From the NCBI RefSeq assembly GCF_940670765.1, contig NZ_CALNVW010000030.1, forward strand, positions 124,001 to 188,000: a stretch of DNA of 64,000 nt. Reading direction: 5' to 3'. Below are positions 43,934 to 51,798 of the stretch, piece after piece. The number at the start of each line of letters is the position of its first letter. Positions within the stretch are counted from its first letter, which is position 1. This DNA comes from Streptomyces sp. A 4/2. GTDB taxonomy: Bacteria; Actinomycetota; Actinomycetes; Streptomycetales; Streptomycetaceae. The notes below the pieces were generated by a model, which was not told the origin of the DNA, ran no database searches, and worked only from the letters and a program-made list of their open reading frames with translations. The position numbers were made by a program, and so were the translations under genes.

Positions 43934-45124
43934 ATGTCCGACCTCCGTATCGGCGTCCTGGGCTACGGCCTGCGCGGCAGCATCGCCCGCACGGCCCACC
44001 GCCCAGGAGCGGGCTCGCGTGTCACCGCACTCGCGGACCCCGACCCGGCAGCCCGTACGGAGGCGGCCCTGGCCTTCCCCGGCGCTCTGATCTCGTCCGG
44101 CCACCGCAGGGTCATCGAGGACCCCGACATCGACGCGGTCCTGGTCCTGACCCCCGACCACACCCATGCCGACCTCGCCTGCGAGGCGCTGCGCGCGGGC
44201 AAACCGGTCTTCGTGGAGAAGCCCCTCGACATCACCGTCGAGCGTTGCGACGAGATCCTCCGCACGGCGTACGAGACCGGAACCCGGCTCTACATCGGCC
44301 ACAACATGCGCCACATGCCGGTCGTCCGCCTCATGCGGGACCTCATCGCACGCGGCACGATCGGCGAGGTCAAGACCGTCTGGGTCCGGCACTTCGTCGG
44401 CTTCGGCGGCGACTGGTACTTCAAGGACTGGCACGCCGAGCGCAAGCACACCACCGGGCTGCTGCTCCAGAAGGCCGCCCACGACATCGACGTACTGCAC
44501 TGGCTCGCGGGAGGGTACGCCCGCGACGTCCAGGCCATGGGCGACCTGATGGTCTACGGCGACAACCCGCACCGCCGCGAGCCCGGCGAGCCCAAGGCCG
44601 CCGACTGGTACACCAAGGACGGCCACTGGCCGCCGCACACCCAGCGCGCCCTGAACCCCGTCATCGACATCGAGGACGTGTCCCTCCTCAACATGCGGCT
44701 GGACAACGGCGTACTGGCCGCCTACCAGCAGTGCCACTTCACCCCCGACTACTGGCGCAACTACACCGTGATCGGTGACGCGGGCCGTCTGGAGAACTTC
44801 GGCGACGGCCCCGGCAGCCAGGTCAAGGTCTGGAACACCCGCCGCTCCGTCTACCGCGAGGACGCCGACGAGATCCATCCGGTCCCGGAGGCGCAGGACG
44901 AAGCGGGGCACGGCGGGGCCGACCCGCTGCTGATCGACGAGTTCGTACGGTTCGTACGCGAGGGCGGCACCACGGACACCTCGCCGGTCGCCGCCCGGAT
45001 GGCCGTCGCGGCGGGCGTCCAGGCCACGGACTCGCTCCGGGACGGCGGGACCCCGCGCCGGGTCACCCCGCTGGCGAAGGAGCTGACGGACTACTTCGAG
45101 CGCGGCCAGGAACGGTCCTCGTAA
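43934..45124 (+). CDS. Gfo/Idh/MocA-family oxidoreductase
   Basis: A 396-residue NAD(P)-dependent sugar/inositol dehydrogenase-like protein. The Rossmann start is IGVLGYGLRGSIA; VEKPLD holds the conserved EKP lysine, and the C-terminal alpha/beta domain contains GHNMRHMPVVR and KAAHDIDVLHWL, giving the aspartate and histidine expected in the active site. Cytoplasmic. ATG behind AAGGAAG. It is probably the last gene of the importer operon and may convert a unit sugar released from the polymer. Confidence 0.92.
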   Translation: MSDLRIGVLGYGLRGSIARTAHRPGAGSRVTALADPDPAARTEAALAFPGALISSGHRRVIEDPDIDAVLVLTPDHTHADLACEALRAGKPVFVEKPLDITVERCDEILRTAYETGTRLYIGHNMRHMPVVRLMRDLIARGTIGEVKTVWVRHFVGFGGDWYFKDWHAERKHTTGLLLQKAAHDIDVLHWLAGGYARDVQAMGDLMVYGDNPHRREPGEPKAADWYTKDGHWPPHTQRALNPVIDIEDVSLLNMRLDNGVLAAYQQCHFTPDYWRNYTVIGDAGRLENFGDGPGSQVKVWNTRRSVYREDADEIHPVPEAQDEAGHGGADPLLIDEFVRFVREGGTTDTSPVAARMAVAAGVQATDSLRDGGTPRRVTPLAKELTDYFERGQERSS

Positions 45125-45167
45125 CCCGGGTCCGCCGCGCCGGACTCCTCAGCCGCCCGGCCGGTCG

Positions 45168-46076
45168 TCATCCCGCGGCGTGGGGCAGGAACTCCGTGAT
45201 CCGCCGCCGCAGCGACGCCGCGTCCAGGCCGTGGGCGGTCAGATGGTCGTCGATCTGCCCGTAACGCCGCAGCTCACGCCGCCCTACGCCGAGTCCCAGC
45301 ACCCGGTGGGGGAGGTCGGCCAGGGCGTCGTTCGCGGCGGCGGTCGAGGTACCGGCGAGGTAGGGCTCGACGAGTACCACATCGGCCCGGTCCGGGGCGC
45401 CCGCCGCCCAGCGAAGCGCCGCGTCGTCGAAGGGCCGCACGGTCGTCGCGTACAGAACGGTGACATCGATCCCCTCCGTCGCTTCGAGGACGGCGTCCAG
45501 CATCGGGCCGACCGCGATCACGACGCCGCCGTGGCCCTCCCGCACGGTGCTGAATCCCTCCCCGGCGACCGGGCGCGGCCGGTGGTTGGCCTGCAACGAC
45601 AGCCGCACGTAGACGCGGTCGTCACCCGCCACGGCGTGGCGCAGCAGGGTCTCGGCCTCGTCGGGATGGCCCGGCACATGCACCGTCCAGCCGTCGAGCG
45701 TGTCGATGAGCGCCACATCGGCCGGTGACATGTGGGTGAAACCACCGGCCGGCCAGTCGTACGAGCCTCCGGCGCTCACCAGGACCGCACCGACCCCCTG
45801 ATGGCCGAGATCCAGCTTGACCTGCTCGAAGGGCCGCTCGACCAGGAAGCTGGCGAAGGTGTGCACGACGGGACGCATCCCGGTGAGCGCCATCCCCGCG
45901 CCCGCACCGATCAGCAGCTGCTCCCGGATCCCGACATTGACCACCCGGTCCGGGTGCTTCTGCGCCGCCCCCGCGAATCCGTCGCTGGTGATCTCGGCCA
46001 GTACGACGGCGACCCGGGGGTCCTCGTCCAGCAGCTGCGCCGTGGTGGAGACGAACCGCTCACGCATGGTGTCCAT
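45168..46076 (-). CDS. Transketolase C-terminal subunit
   Basis: A 302-residue split-transketolase subunit with the pyrimidine-binding domain (VVLAEITSDGFAG; NVGIREQLLIGAGAGMALTG) and the C-terminal domain (RPFDDAALRWAAG). It needs the separate N-terminal subunit encoded just upstream to form a thiamine-diphosphate enzyme. Start ATG 46076 behind AGAGGT. Split pairs like this often serve special sugar pathways rather than the central pentose route. Convergent with the Gfo/Idh gene. Confidence 0.92.
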   Translation of the reverse strand: MDTMRERFVSTTAQLLDEDPRVAVVLAEITSDGFAGAAQKHPDRVVNVGIREQLLIGAGAGMALTGMRPVVHTFASFLVERPFEQVKLDLGHQGVGAVLVSAGGSYDWPAGGFTHMSPADVALIDTLDGWTVHVPGHPDEAETLLRHAVAGDDRVYVRLSLQANHRPRPVAGEGFSTVREGHGGVVIAVGPMLDAVLEATEGIDVTVLYATTVRPFDDAALRWAAGAPDRADVVLVEPYLAGTSTAAANDALADLPHRVLGLGVGRRELRRYGQIDDHLTAHGLDAASLRRRITEFLPHAAG

Positions 46077-46123
46077 GACTGACTACCTCTTTCGCTTCTC
46101 GGATGCCGGGCTTCTCGGCTTGC

Positions 46124-46810
46124 TCAGGGGTTCTTCGGCTCGACCCGGGCGACCACGGCGTGCGGCCTGCCCGGATGCGGGGCGGTGAAGGCCGCGTACA
46201 GCTCCTCGTGGTCCCGCCCGTCGACCGAGCGGACCGACCACTCGGCCGCCTCGAAGCGCGCCGCGATCCCGCCCGGCCTGCCGTAGCGCGCGGAGGCGTT
46301 GTCGATCACCACGGTGTGCAGCTGTTCGAGACCCGCCGGCCCGGCGTAGGCGATGGCCTCGTGCACGGACCCCTCGTCCAGCTCGGCGTCGCCGATCAGC
46401 ACCCAGACCCGCGGCCGGGTCAGCCGCTGCGCGCGCAGCCCGAGCACGGTTCCGACCCCCAGCGGCAGGCCGTGCCCCAGCGACCCGCTGCCGATCTCGG
46501 CGCCGGGCACGAGCAGCCGGTCCGGATGGTGGCCGAGCGGCGAATCGTACGAGCCGAAGCCCGCCAGCAGGTCCTCGGGGAAGAAGCCCTTCGCGGCGAG
46601 GACCGCGTAGTACGCCATCGGGCCGTGCCCCTTCGACAGCAGGAACCGGTCCCGGTCGGCGGCGTCGGACGTCTGCGGTGTCACCCGCAGCACCCGGTCG
46701 TAGAGCACCCGGAGTACGTCCAGTGTCGAGGTCGCCGCGGGGCCGTGCTTCTCGTCACCCGTCATCAGGGTCATCAGCCGGTCGAGGTCCGGCGCCATGT
46801 CTGTGGTCAT
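46124..46810 (-). CDS. Transketolase N-terminal subunit
   Basis: A 228-residue subunit that binds thiamine diphosphate: SKGHGPMAYYAVLA, GSLGHGLPLGVG, and the TPP/Mg motif GDAELDEGS followed by VVIDN. It is a little shorter than usual N-terminal subunits (about 270). ATG at 46810, 47 bp before the C-terminal partner. Palindromic sequences immediately upstream suggest local repression. It would transfer two-carbon ketol units from a ketose phosphate derived from the island's sugar. Confidence 0.92.
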   Translation of the reverse strand: MTTDMAPDLDRLMTLMTGDEKHGPAATSTLDVLRVLYDRVLRVTPQTSDAADRDRFLLSKGHGPMAYYAVLAAKGFFPEDLLAGFGSYDSPLGHHPDRLLVPGAEIGSGSLGHGLPLGVGTVLGLRAQRLTRPRVWVLIGDAELDEGSVHEAIAYAGPAGLEQLHTVVIDNASARYGRPGGIAARFEAAEWSVRSVDGRDHEELYAAFTAPHPGRPHAVVARVEPKNP

Positions 46811-46828
46811 GCGGTCGACGATCCGACA

Positions 46829-46850
46829 TCAAGTGCGCTTGAGGTCAAGC
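46829..46850. promoter_or_regulatory. Overlapping palindromes before the transketolase genes
   Basis: TCAAG-TGCG-CTTGA-GG-TCAAG forms two overlapping inverted repeats (arms TCAAG/CTTGA, then CTTGA/TCAAG) ending with GC. On the minus strand the right part reads TTGACC, a possible -35 box for the transketolase pair. The TGCGCTTGAG-nn-CAAGC core also occurs at 13724-13740. Confidence 0.5.
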
Positions 46851-46864
46851 GGGGGAAAGGATTC

Positions 46865-46892
46865 GTGACCACCTGCCCGAGTGCGGTATTGT
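46865..46892 (+). promoter_or_regulatory. Candidate promoter of the tRNA-Pro gene
   Basis: GTGACC (46865-46870), 16 bases, TATTGT (46887-46892), 45 bases before the mature tRNA. An imperfect CCAGGGAAGCTTCCTGG hairpin (46910-46926) lies in between and may be removed with the 5' leader. Confidence 0.4.
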
Positions 46893-46937
46893 TTCGATGC
46901 GCGTTCAGCCAGGGAAGCTTCCTGGTCAGGCGGGCAA

Positions 46938-47011
<74 letters not shown>

Positions 47012-47027
47012 CTCGGAAGAGTCGTAG

Positions 47028-47069
47028 GTGAAGGGGCCGTTTCGGAGGATTCCGAAGCGGCCCCTTCAC
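47028..47069 (+). terminator. Terminator after tRNA-Pro
   Basis: A 19-bp stem (47028-47046 with 47051-47069) with one G-U type mismatch and loop GGAT, starting 17 bases past the tRNA. The arm sequence is GTGAAGGGGCCGTTTCGGA. No U tract, but it is the strongest hairpin near the gene. Confidence 0.8.
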
Positions 47070-47122
47070 TGTGTGTGCTGCCGGTTGCGGGCCGAGGGGC
47101 TCCCCGCGGCAGCTCGGAGGGG

Positions 47123-48052
47123 TCAGAGGTCCAGGGTCAGCCGGCCGCCTGGGGTACGGCAGCGGGAGACACAGATCATCAACGTTTCGTCGGCGGCGCG
47201 CTCCTCCTCGGTGAGGACGGTGTCGCGGTGGTCGGCCTCGCCCGAGAGAAGGTCGGTCTCGCAGGTGCCGCAGGTGCCCTCGGCGCAGGAGTAGAGGACG
47301 GTGACGCCCGCCCGCTGGACGGTCTGCAGGATGCTCCGGTCCGCCGGGACGGTCAGCAGAAGGCCGGACCGGGCGAGTTCGACCTCGAACTCGGAGTCGC
47401 CGGAGCTGCCCGGAGTCGCCGACGTGAAGCGTTCGAGGCGCAGCGCGGAAGCCGGGACGCGGGACTCGACCGCCTCCAGCAGTGACGCCGGGCCGCAGGC
47501 GTAGACGAGTTCGCCGGGCTGGAGGCCGGCCAGGTGGGTGTCGAGGTCGAGGTGGCCGGTGGCAAGAGTGACGCGGTCGGCGGGGTGGTGCGCGGACACC
47601 TCCTCGGCGAAGGCCATGGAGGCGCGTGAGCGCCCGCCGTACAGCAGTGACCAGTCCGAGGACGAGGACGAGGCTGCGGCGAGCATCGGGAGGATCGGCG
47701 TGATGCCGATCCCGCCGGCGACGAAGCGGTGGCGCGGCGCCGGTTCCAGCGGGAAGTGGTTGCGCGGGCCCCGCGCCCGCACCCGGGCGCCGGGCCGGAG
47801 GGAGATGTGGACGAAGTCCGATCCGCCGCGGCCGTCCGCCTTGTGCAGGACGGCGATCCGCCACTGCGCGCTGTCGGGCGAGCCGCACAGGGAGTACTGC
47901 CGCTCCAGTCCCTCGGCCAGCAGCAGGTCCACATGCGCGCCGGGCTGCCAGCCGGGCAGGGCGCCGCCGTCGGCCCGGCGCAACGTCAGGGAGATCACGC
48001 CTACCGCCTCCTCGCGGCGGTCGGCGACGATCAGGTCGATGGTGTCGTTCAA
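47123..48052 (-). CDS. Ferredoxin-type (VanB/PDR) oxygenase reductase
   Basis: A 309-residue class IA reductase that passes electrons from NAD(P)H through a flavin and a [2Fe-2S] centre to the Rieske oxygenase encoded upstream. Flavin motif RQYS at 51-54, nucleotide motif GGIGITPIL at 113-121, and a plant-type ferredoxin domain with C256-x4-C261-x2-C264-x29-C294. I chose TTG 48052 because it overlaps the preceding small gene's stop as TTGA; no ATG or GTG fits closer. Pairs like this make vanillate O-demethylase-like systems. Confidence 0.92.
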   Translation of the reverse strand: MNDTIDLIVADRREEAVGVISLTLRRADGGALPGWQPGAHVDLLLAEGLERQYSLCGSPDSAQWRIAVLHKADGRGGSDFVHISLRPGARVRARGPRNHFPLEPAPRHRFVAGGIGITPILPMLAAASSSSSDWSLLYGGRSRASMAFAEEVSAHHPADRVTLATGHLDLDTHLAGLQPGELVYACGPASLLEAVESRVPASALRLERFTSATPGSSGDSEFEVELARSGLLLTVPADRSILQTVQRAGVTVLYSCAEGTCGTCETDLLSGEADHRDTVLTEEERAADETLMICVSRCRTPGGRLTLDL

Positions 48053-48231
48053 CGGGGGGTGTCCTTGGGGGTGAGGTGGTCCGGGTGGGCGAGCATCCAG
48101 TCCCACATCTCGACAGGATCCTGGGACTCGTGCTCCGCGTCGCAGTGGCAGGTGCCGAGCAGCACGTCGGTCCCGGGGAGCCAGCGGATGCGGAAGACGG
48201 CGGAACTCGGGGACGGGCGCCGCACGCTCAC
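48049..48231 (-). CDS. Small 60-residue conserved-looking protein between oxygenase and reductase
   Basis: A short frame that starts with GTG at 48231 overlapping the Rieske stop (GTGA) and ends by overlapping the reductase start (TTGA). The product has a beta-like RWLPGTDVLLGTCHC core and an acidic ESQDPVEMWDWMLAHPDH tail rich in Trp, His and Cys (C-x-C, then H). The double overlap is strong evidence that it is translated. I do not recognise a named family; it could be an accessory or metal-binding subunit of the oxygenase system, or a stabilising peptide. Confidence 0.75.
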   Translation of the reverse strand: MSVRRPSPSSAVFRIRWLPGTDVLLGTCHCDAEHESQDPVEMWDWMLAHPDHLTPKDTPR

Positions 48232-49241
48232 TCCGCGGCCAGCCCGGCCAGGATCCGCCGTGCGGCCAGGGCGCCCGTGTCGATGTTGATGCTCAGCTCC
48301 TGGTAGCCCGCGGGTTCCGTGTCCAGGGAGCGCTGCAGCAGGTTGAGCGCGTCCACGTCCTGCATGACCACGGTGTGGTTGAACTCCCGCAGGAATGCGG
48401 TGACTTCCTCGTCCTCGACGGCGAAGTTCCGCGAGACGGCCCAGAAGTCGTAGACCTTGCCGGGCGCCGAGGGGGTGATCGCGTAGGTGATCTCGGTACG
48501 GAACAGGGGAGTGTCCTGCCACGCGGGGCTGATCCGGCTGTGCAGCAGGTAGAGGCAGGGCGCGAAGTACTCGATGTCCTGCAGCCGCTGGATGCGTCCC
48601 TCGATGCCGGTCGACCGGGCGTAGAAGGGCGGGCACTCGGCGTCGGGCATGTGCCGGGAGACGCGGACCACCCCTGCCTCCTGGTCGACCTCGGTGGTGA
48701 TGGGGGTCTCGGCGACCTCGGGCGTGCCGATGTAGCCGCCGTGCAGATAGGTCTCGTGGGAGAGGTCCATCAGGTTGTCGACCAACAGGCCGTAGTCCCC
48801 GTCGATGGGCTCCATGCCGCTGACGGTGGTCCAGCCCTCCTCGACCAGGTGCGGGGCGCGCGGAATCGTGCCGGGGTCGGCCTGCCCGGGGTCGCCGATC
48901 CAGACCCAGACGAAGGAGTCGAGCTCGGCCACCGGGTAGGAACTCACCCGCGCGGTACGGGGGATGCGCTTCTGGCCGGGGACGTAGACGCAGGTGCCCG
49001 TGGTGTCGTAGGTGAAGCCGTGGTAGCCGCAGACCACCTTGTCGCCGTCGAGGCGGCTCTCGGAGAGCGGGAAGCGGCGGTGCACGCAGCGGTCGGCGAG
49101 GGCGACGGCCTCGCCCTCCTCGGTGCGGTACAGCGCGATCGGCTCGCCCAGGACGGTGCGGCCCAGCAGGTCGCGGCCGACCTCGGAGGACCAGGCGGCG
49201 ACGTACCACTGGTTGCGGACGAAGGCGGTGTGCGTGGGCAT
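48228..49241 (-). CDS. Rieske [2Fe-2S] aromatic-ring oxygenase, vanillate O-demethylase-like
   Basis: A 337-residue terminal oxygenase. Rieske ligands C52-x-H54 and C71-x2-H74 (CVHRRF and CGYHGF). The mononuclear iron site shows NLMDLSHETYLHGG with the bridging Asp and two His of the family. Length and order fit the VanA group, which demethylates methoxybenzoates or hydroxylates related substrates; the substrate is not certain. ATG 49241 (MPTHTAFVRNQWYVAAW) starts at the conserved edge of the family; the upstream 27 residues of open frame look non-conserved. IclR gene precedes it on the same strand. Confidence 0.93.
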   Translation of the reverse strand: MPTHTAFVRNQWYVAAWSSEVGRDLLGRTVLGEPIALYRTEEGEAVALADRCVHRRFPLSESRLDGDKVVCGYHGFTYDTTGTCVYVPGQKRIPRTARVSSYPVAELDSFVWVWIGDPGQADPGTIPRAPHLVEEGWTTVSGMEPIDGDYGLLVDNLMDLSHETYLHGGYIGTPEVAETPITTEVDQEAGVVRVSRHMPDAECPPFYARSTGIEGRIQRLQDIEYFAPCLYLLHSRISPAWQDTPLFRTEITYAITPSAPGKVYDFWAVSRNFAVEDEEVTAFLREFNHTVVMQDVDALNLLQRSLDTEPAGYQELSINIDTGALAARRILAGLAAE

Positions 49242-49322
49242 GGCAGGAATCCCGTCCCTGTACGGCGGAGCGCCGGTGCTCCGCGTGGGGACAGGTTCCT
49301 GACTGGCTGCGACCCCGGACAA

Positions 49323-49349
49323 CGGGACTTCCGTCAGGCGGAAGTCCCG
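49323..49349 (-). terminator. Hairpin at the iclR 3' end
   Basis: CGGGACTTCCG (49323-49333) and its exact complement (49339-49349) enclose TCAGG, which contains the iclR stop codon. The 11-bp stem separates iclR from the Rieske operon 82 bases further on. Confidence 0.55.
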
Positions 49350-50116
49350 GCTCGGCCGGGTACGGGTTGCCAGCCCAGGGCCCGGGAGATGCCCAGGCCG
49401 GCCACCCGGACGGCAGGGACCAGCGCAGGTGTCTGCGCGCCCGCGACCGGGACCACGACCGAGACGGCCGCGACCACCTCCCCGCGCGGACCGCGCACCG
49501 GCGCGGCCACCGAAAGGGCGTCGTCCGTGACCTGACGGTCACTCACCACGCTGCCGCTGTGGCGTACTTCGGCCAGCACGCGGCGCAACTGGGCGGGGGC
49601 CGTGACGGTGAAGGGAGTGAATGCGGCAAGTCTCCCGGCGCAGTAGCGGTCCTGGAGCGCGGCATCTCCGTAGGCGAGCAGGACCAGTCCGACGCCAGTG
49701 GCGTGCAGCGGCCAGCGGGCGCCGACCCGGCTGCGGACGCCGACGGCGGAACGGCCGGAGATGCGCTCGGTGTAGACGACCTCCAGGCCGTCGCGCACGG
49801 CGAGTTGCACGTTCTCGTGGGTGGTCTCGTACAGGTCCTCCAGGAACGGCATCGCCGCCTGCCGCAGTCCCACTCCGCGCGGGGCCAGCGCGGCGACCTC
49901 CCACAGCCGCAGGCCCACGTGGTAGCGGCCGTCCTCGGTGCGTTCGAGCGCGCCCCAGTCGGCGAGCGCCCCGACCAGCCGGTGTGCGGTGGGCAGGGGA
50001 AGGTCGGCGCGCCGGGCGATCTGAGTCAGCGTCAGCGCGGGATGCGCCTGCTCGAACGCGCCGAGCACGTCGAGCAGGCGGTCGGCCGCCGAACGGGCGG
50101 GGGGAGAGCCGGACAT
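49334..50116 (-). CDS. IclR-family regulator
   Basis: A 260-residue regulator. Winged HTH at about residues 10-70 (LTLTQIARRADLPLPTAHRLVGAL) and a C-terminal effector domain (PLHATGVGLVLLAYG, VAAPVRGPRGEVVAAVSV). IclR proteins govern aromatic catabolism in many actinobacteria. It stands between the Rieske operon and the divergent FAD gene, so it likely controls both. ATG at 50116. Confidence 0.93.
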   Translation of the reverse strand: MSGSPPARSAADRLLDVLGAFEQAHPALTLTQIARRADLPLPTAHRLVGALADWGALERTEDGRYHVGLRLWEVAALAPRGVGLRQAAMPFLEDLYETTHENVQLAVRDGLEVVYTERISGRSAVGVRSRVGARWPLHATGVGLVLLAYGDAALQDRYCAGRLAAFTPFTVTAPAQLRRVLAEVRHSGSVVSDRQVTDDALSVAAPVRGPRGEVVAAVSVVVPVAGAQTPALVPAVRVAGLGISRALGWQPVPGRAGTSA

Positions 50117-50251
50117 GGGACCAGGATGCCCGGTCCGGGCCGGGGCGTTTCCGCCGCAGGTGCCGCGGGGTCGCGGACAGGACGGATCACGGCAGGTCCC
50201 GGCCGTGTCCCGGGGCCCCGGGCCCCTCTGCGACGAGGCGCCGCGGAGCTT

Positions 50252-50270
50252 ATGTCAACACCGTTGACAT
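50252..50270. promoter_or_regulatory. Perfect palindrome with -35 box between iclR and the FAD gene
   Basis: ATGTCAAC-ACC-GTTGACAT: 8-bp arms around three bases. The right arm contains TTGACA (50264-50269), a consensus -35 reading toward the FAD gene at 50342. IclR is the obvious binder. A 15/19 match occurs at 59962-59980. Confidence 0.65.
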
Positions 50271-50341
50271 CAATTCGGCGGCTGGAGTCTGATGGCCGAA
50301 GCCATAGGCCAGCCGCACTTCGCACCATCCGAGGAGTCCTC

Positions 50342-51736
50342 ATGGATCCCGTCCACGCGCTCCGGGACGTCAGCCCCACCCCGTTCTGGCTGGACGACCC
50401 GGGCCGGGCACAGGCCACACCCGCACTGGTCGCCGACGTCCGCTGCGATCTGCTCGTGGTGGGGGGCGGCTACAGCGGCCTGTGGACCGCGCTGATCGCC
50501 AAGGAGCGCGATCCCTCCTGTGACGTCGTTCTCATCGAGGGCGAGGAGATCGGCTGGGCCGCATCCGGGCGCAACGGCGGATTCTGCGAATCCAGCCTCA
50601 CCCACGGTCTGGGCAACGGCTTCGACCGCTGGCCCGGTGAGCTCGCCGAGCTGGAACGGCTCGGTATCGAGAACCTCCGGGCGATGGAGGACACGATCAA
50701 GAAGTACGGCATCGACTGCGACTGGGAACGCACCGGTTCCCTCACCGTGGCGACCGAGCCGTACCAGATCGACGACCTGAACGAACTCGCCGCGCTCGCC
50801 GCCCGCTACGGCTCCGGGTACACGGTGCTCGACGCCGACCAGGTCCGGGCCGAGATCAACTCACCGACCTTCCTGGGCGGGATCTGGGACGAGGACGGCA
50901 CGGCGATGCTGAACCCCGCACGTCTCGCATGGGGTCTCAAGCAGGCCTGTCTGGACCTCGGCGTGCGCATCCACGAGCACACCCGGGCAACGGCCATCGC
51001 GGAGGACGGCCCGAGGATCGCGGTACGGACGCCGTACGGACGCATCCTGGCCAACCGGGTCGCCCTCGCGACCAACGTCTTCCCCTCGCTGATCAAGCGG
51101 CACCGCCCCTACACCGTCCCCGTGTACGACTACGCGCTGATGACGGAGCCGCTGACCGAGGAACAACTCGCCTCGGTCGGCTGGCACCACCGGCAGGGGC
51201 TCTCCGACTCCGCCAATCAGTTCCACTACGTGCGGCTCTCCACCGACAACCGCATCCTGTGGGGCGGTTACGACACCGTGTACCACTACCGGGGGCAGGT
51301 GCGTGCCGAGCACGACCAGCGGCCGGAGACCTTCGCCACCCTGGCCCGGCACTTCTTCCGGACCTTCCCCCAGCTGGAAGGGGTGCGCTTCAGCCACGCC
51401 TGGGGCGGCGCGATCGACACGTGCAGCCGGTTCTGTGCGTTCTTCGACACCAGCTTCCGGGGCCGGGTCGCCTATGCGGCCGGATTCACCGGCCTCGGCG
51501 TGGGCGCGACCCGCTTCGGTGCCGAGGTGATGCTCGACCTCCTGGACGGTGGGAGCACCGAGCGGACCCGGCTGGAAATGGTGCGGCGCAAGCCCCTCCC
51601 CTTCCCGCCGGAGCCGGTCCGATGGGCGGGGATCCAGGCCACGAGGTGGTCGCTCGCCCGCGCGGACGAGAACCGCGGGCGCCGCAACCTCTGGCTCAAG
51701 AGCCTCGACAGGCTCGGCCTCGGGTTCGGAAGCTGA
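50342..51736 (+). CDS. FAD-dependent oxidoreductase (DAO family, gamma-glutamylputrescine-oxidase-like)
   Basis: A 464-residue flavoprotein. The FAD Rossmann site is VVGGGYSGLWTAL at about 40-52, with SGRNGGFCE and the C-terminal GFTGLGVGATRF motif that closes over the flavin. It oxidises an amine or amino acid to imine with FAD, possibly a polyamine derivative. ATG 50342 is preceded by GAGGAG eight bases upstream. It is divergent from iclR with a palindrome between, and ends at a strong bidirectional hairpin. Substrate unknown. Confidence 0.9.
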   Translation: MDPVHALRDVSPTPFWLDDPGRAQATPALVADVRCDLLVVGGGYSGLWTALIAKERDPSCDVVLIEGEEIGWAASGRNGGFCESSLTHGLGNGFDRWPGELAELERLGIENLRAMEDTIKKYGIDCDWERTGSLTVATEPYQIDDLNELAALAARYGSGYTVLDADQVRAEINSPTFLGGIWDEDGTAMLNPARLAWGLKQACLDLGVRIHEHTRATAIAEDGPRIAVRTPYGRILANRVALATNVFPSLIKRHRPYTVPVYDYALMTEPLTEEQLASVGWHHRQGLSDSANQFHYVRLSTDNRILWGGYDTVYHYRGQVRAEHDQRPETFATLARHFFRTFPQLEGVRFSHAWGGAIDTCSRFCAFFDTSFRGRVAYAAGFTGLGVGATRFGAEVMLDLLDGGSTERTRLEMVRRKPLPFPPEPVRWAGIQATRWSLARADENRGRRNLWLKSLDRLGLGFGS

Positions 51737-51738
51737 TA

Positions 51739-51775
51739 CCCGGCCGGCCGGCGAGTTCTTCGCCGGCCGGCCGGG
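51739..51775. terminator. Bidirectional terminator hairpin
   Basis: CCCGGCCGGCCGGCGA (51739-51754) pairs perfectly over 16 bp with 51760-51775 around GTTCT, starting two bases after the FAD gene stop and 24 bases before the end of the convergent ABC operon. Confidence 0.8.
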
Positions 51776-51798
51776 CACGGGGCCCGGACCGGCCGGGG

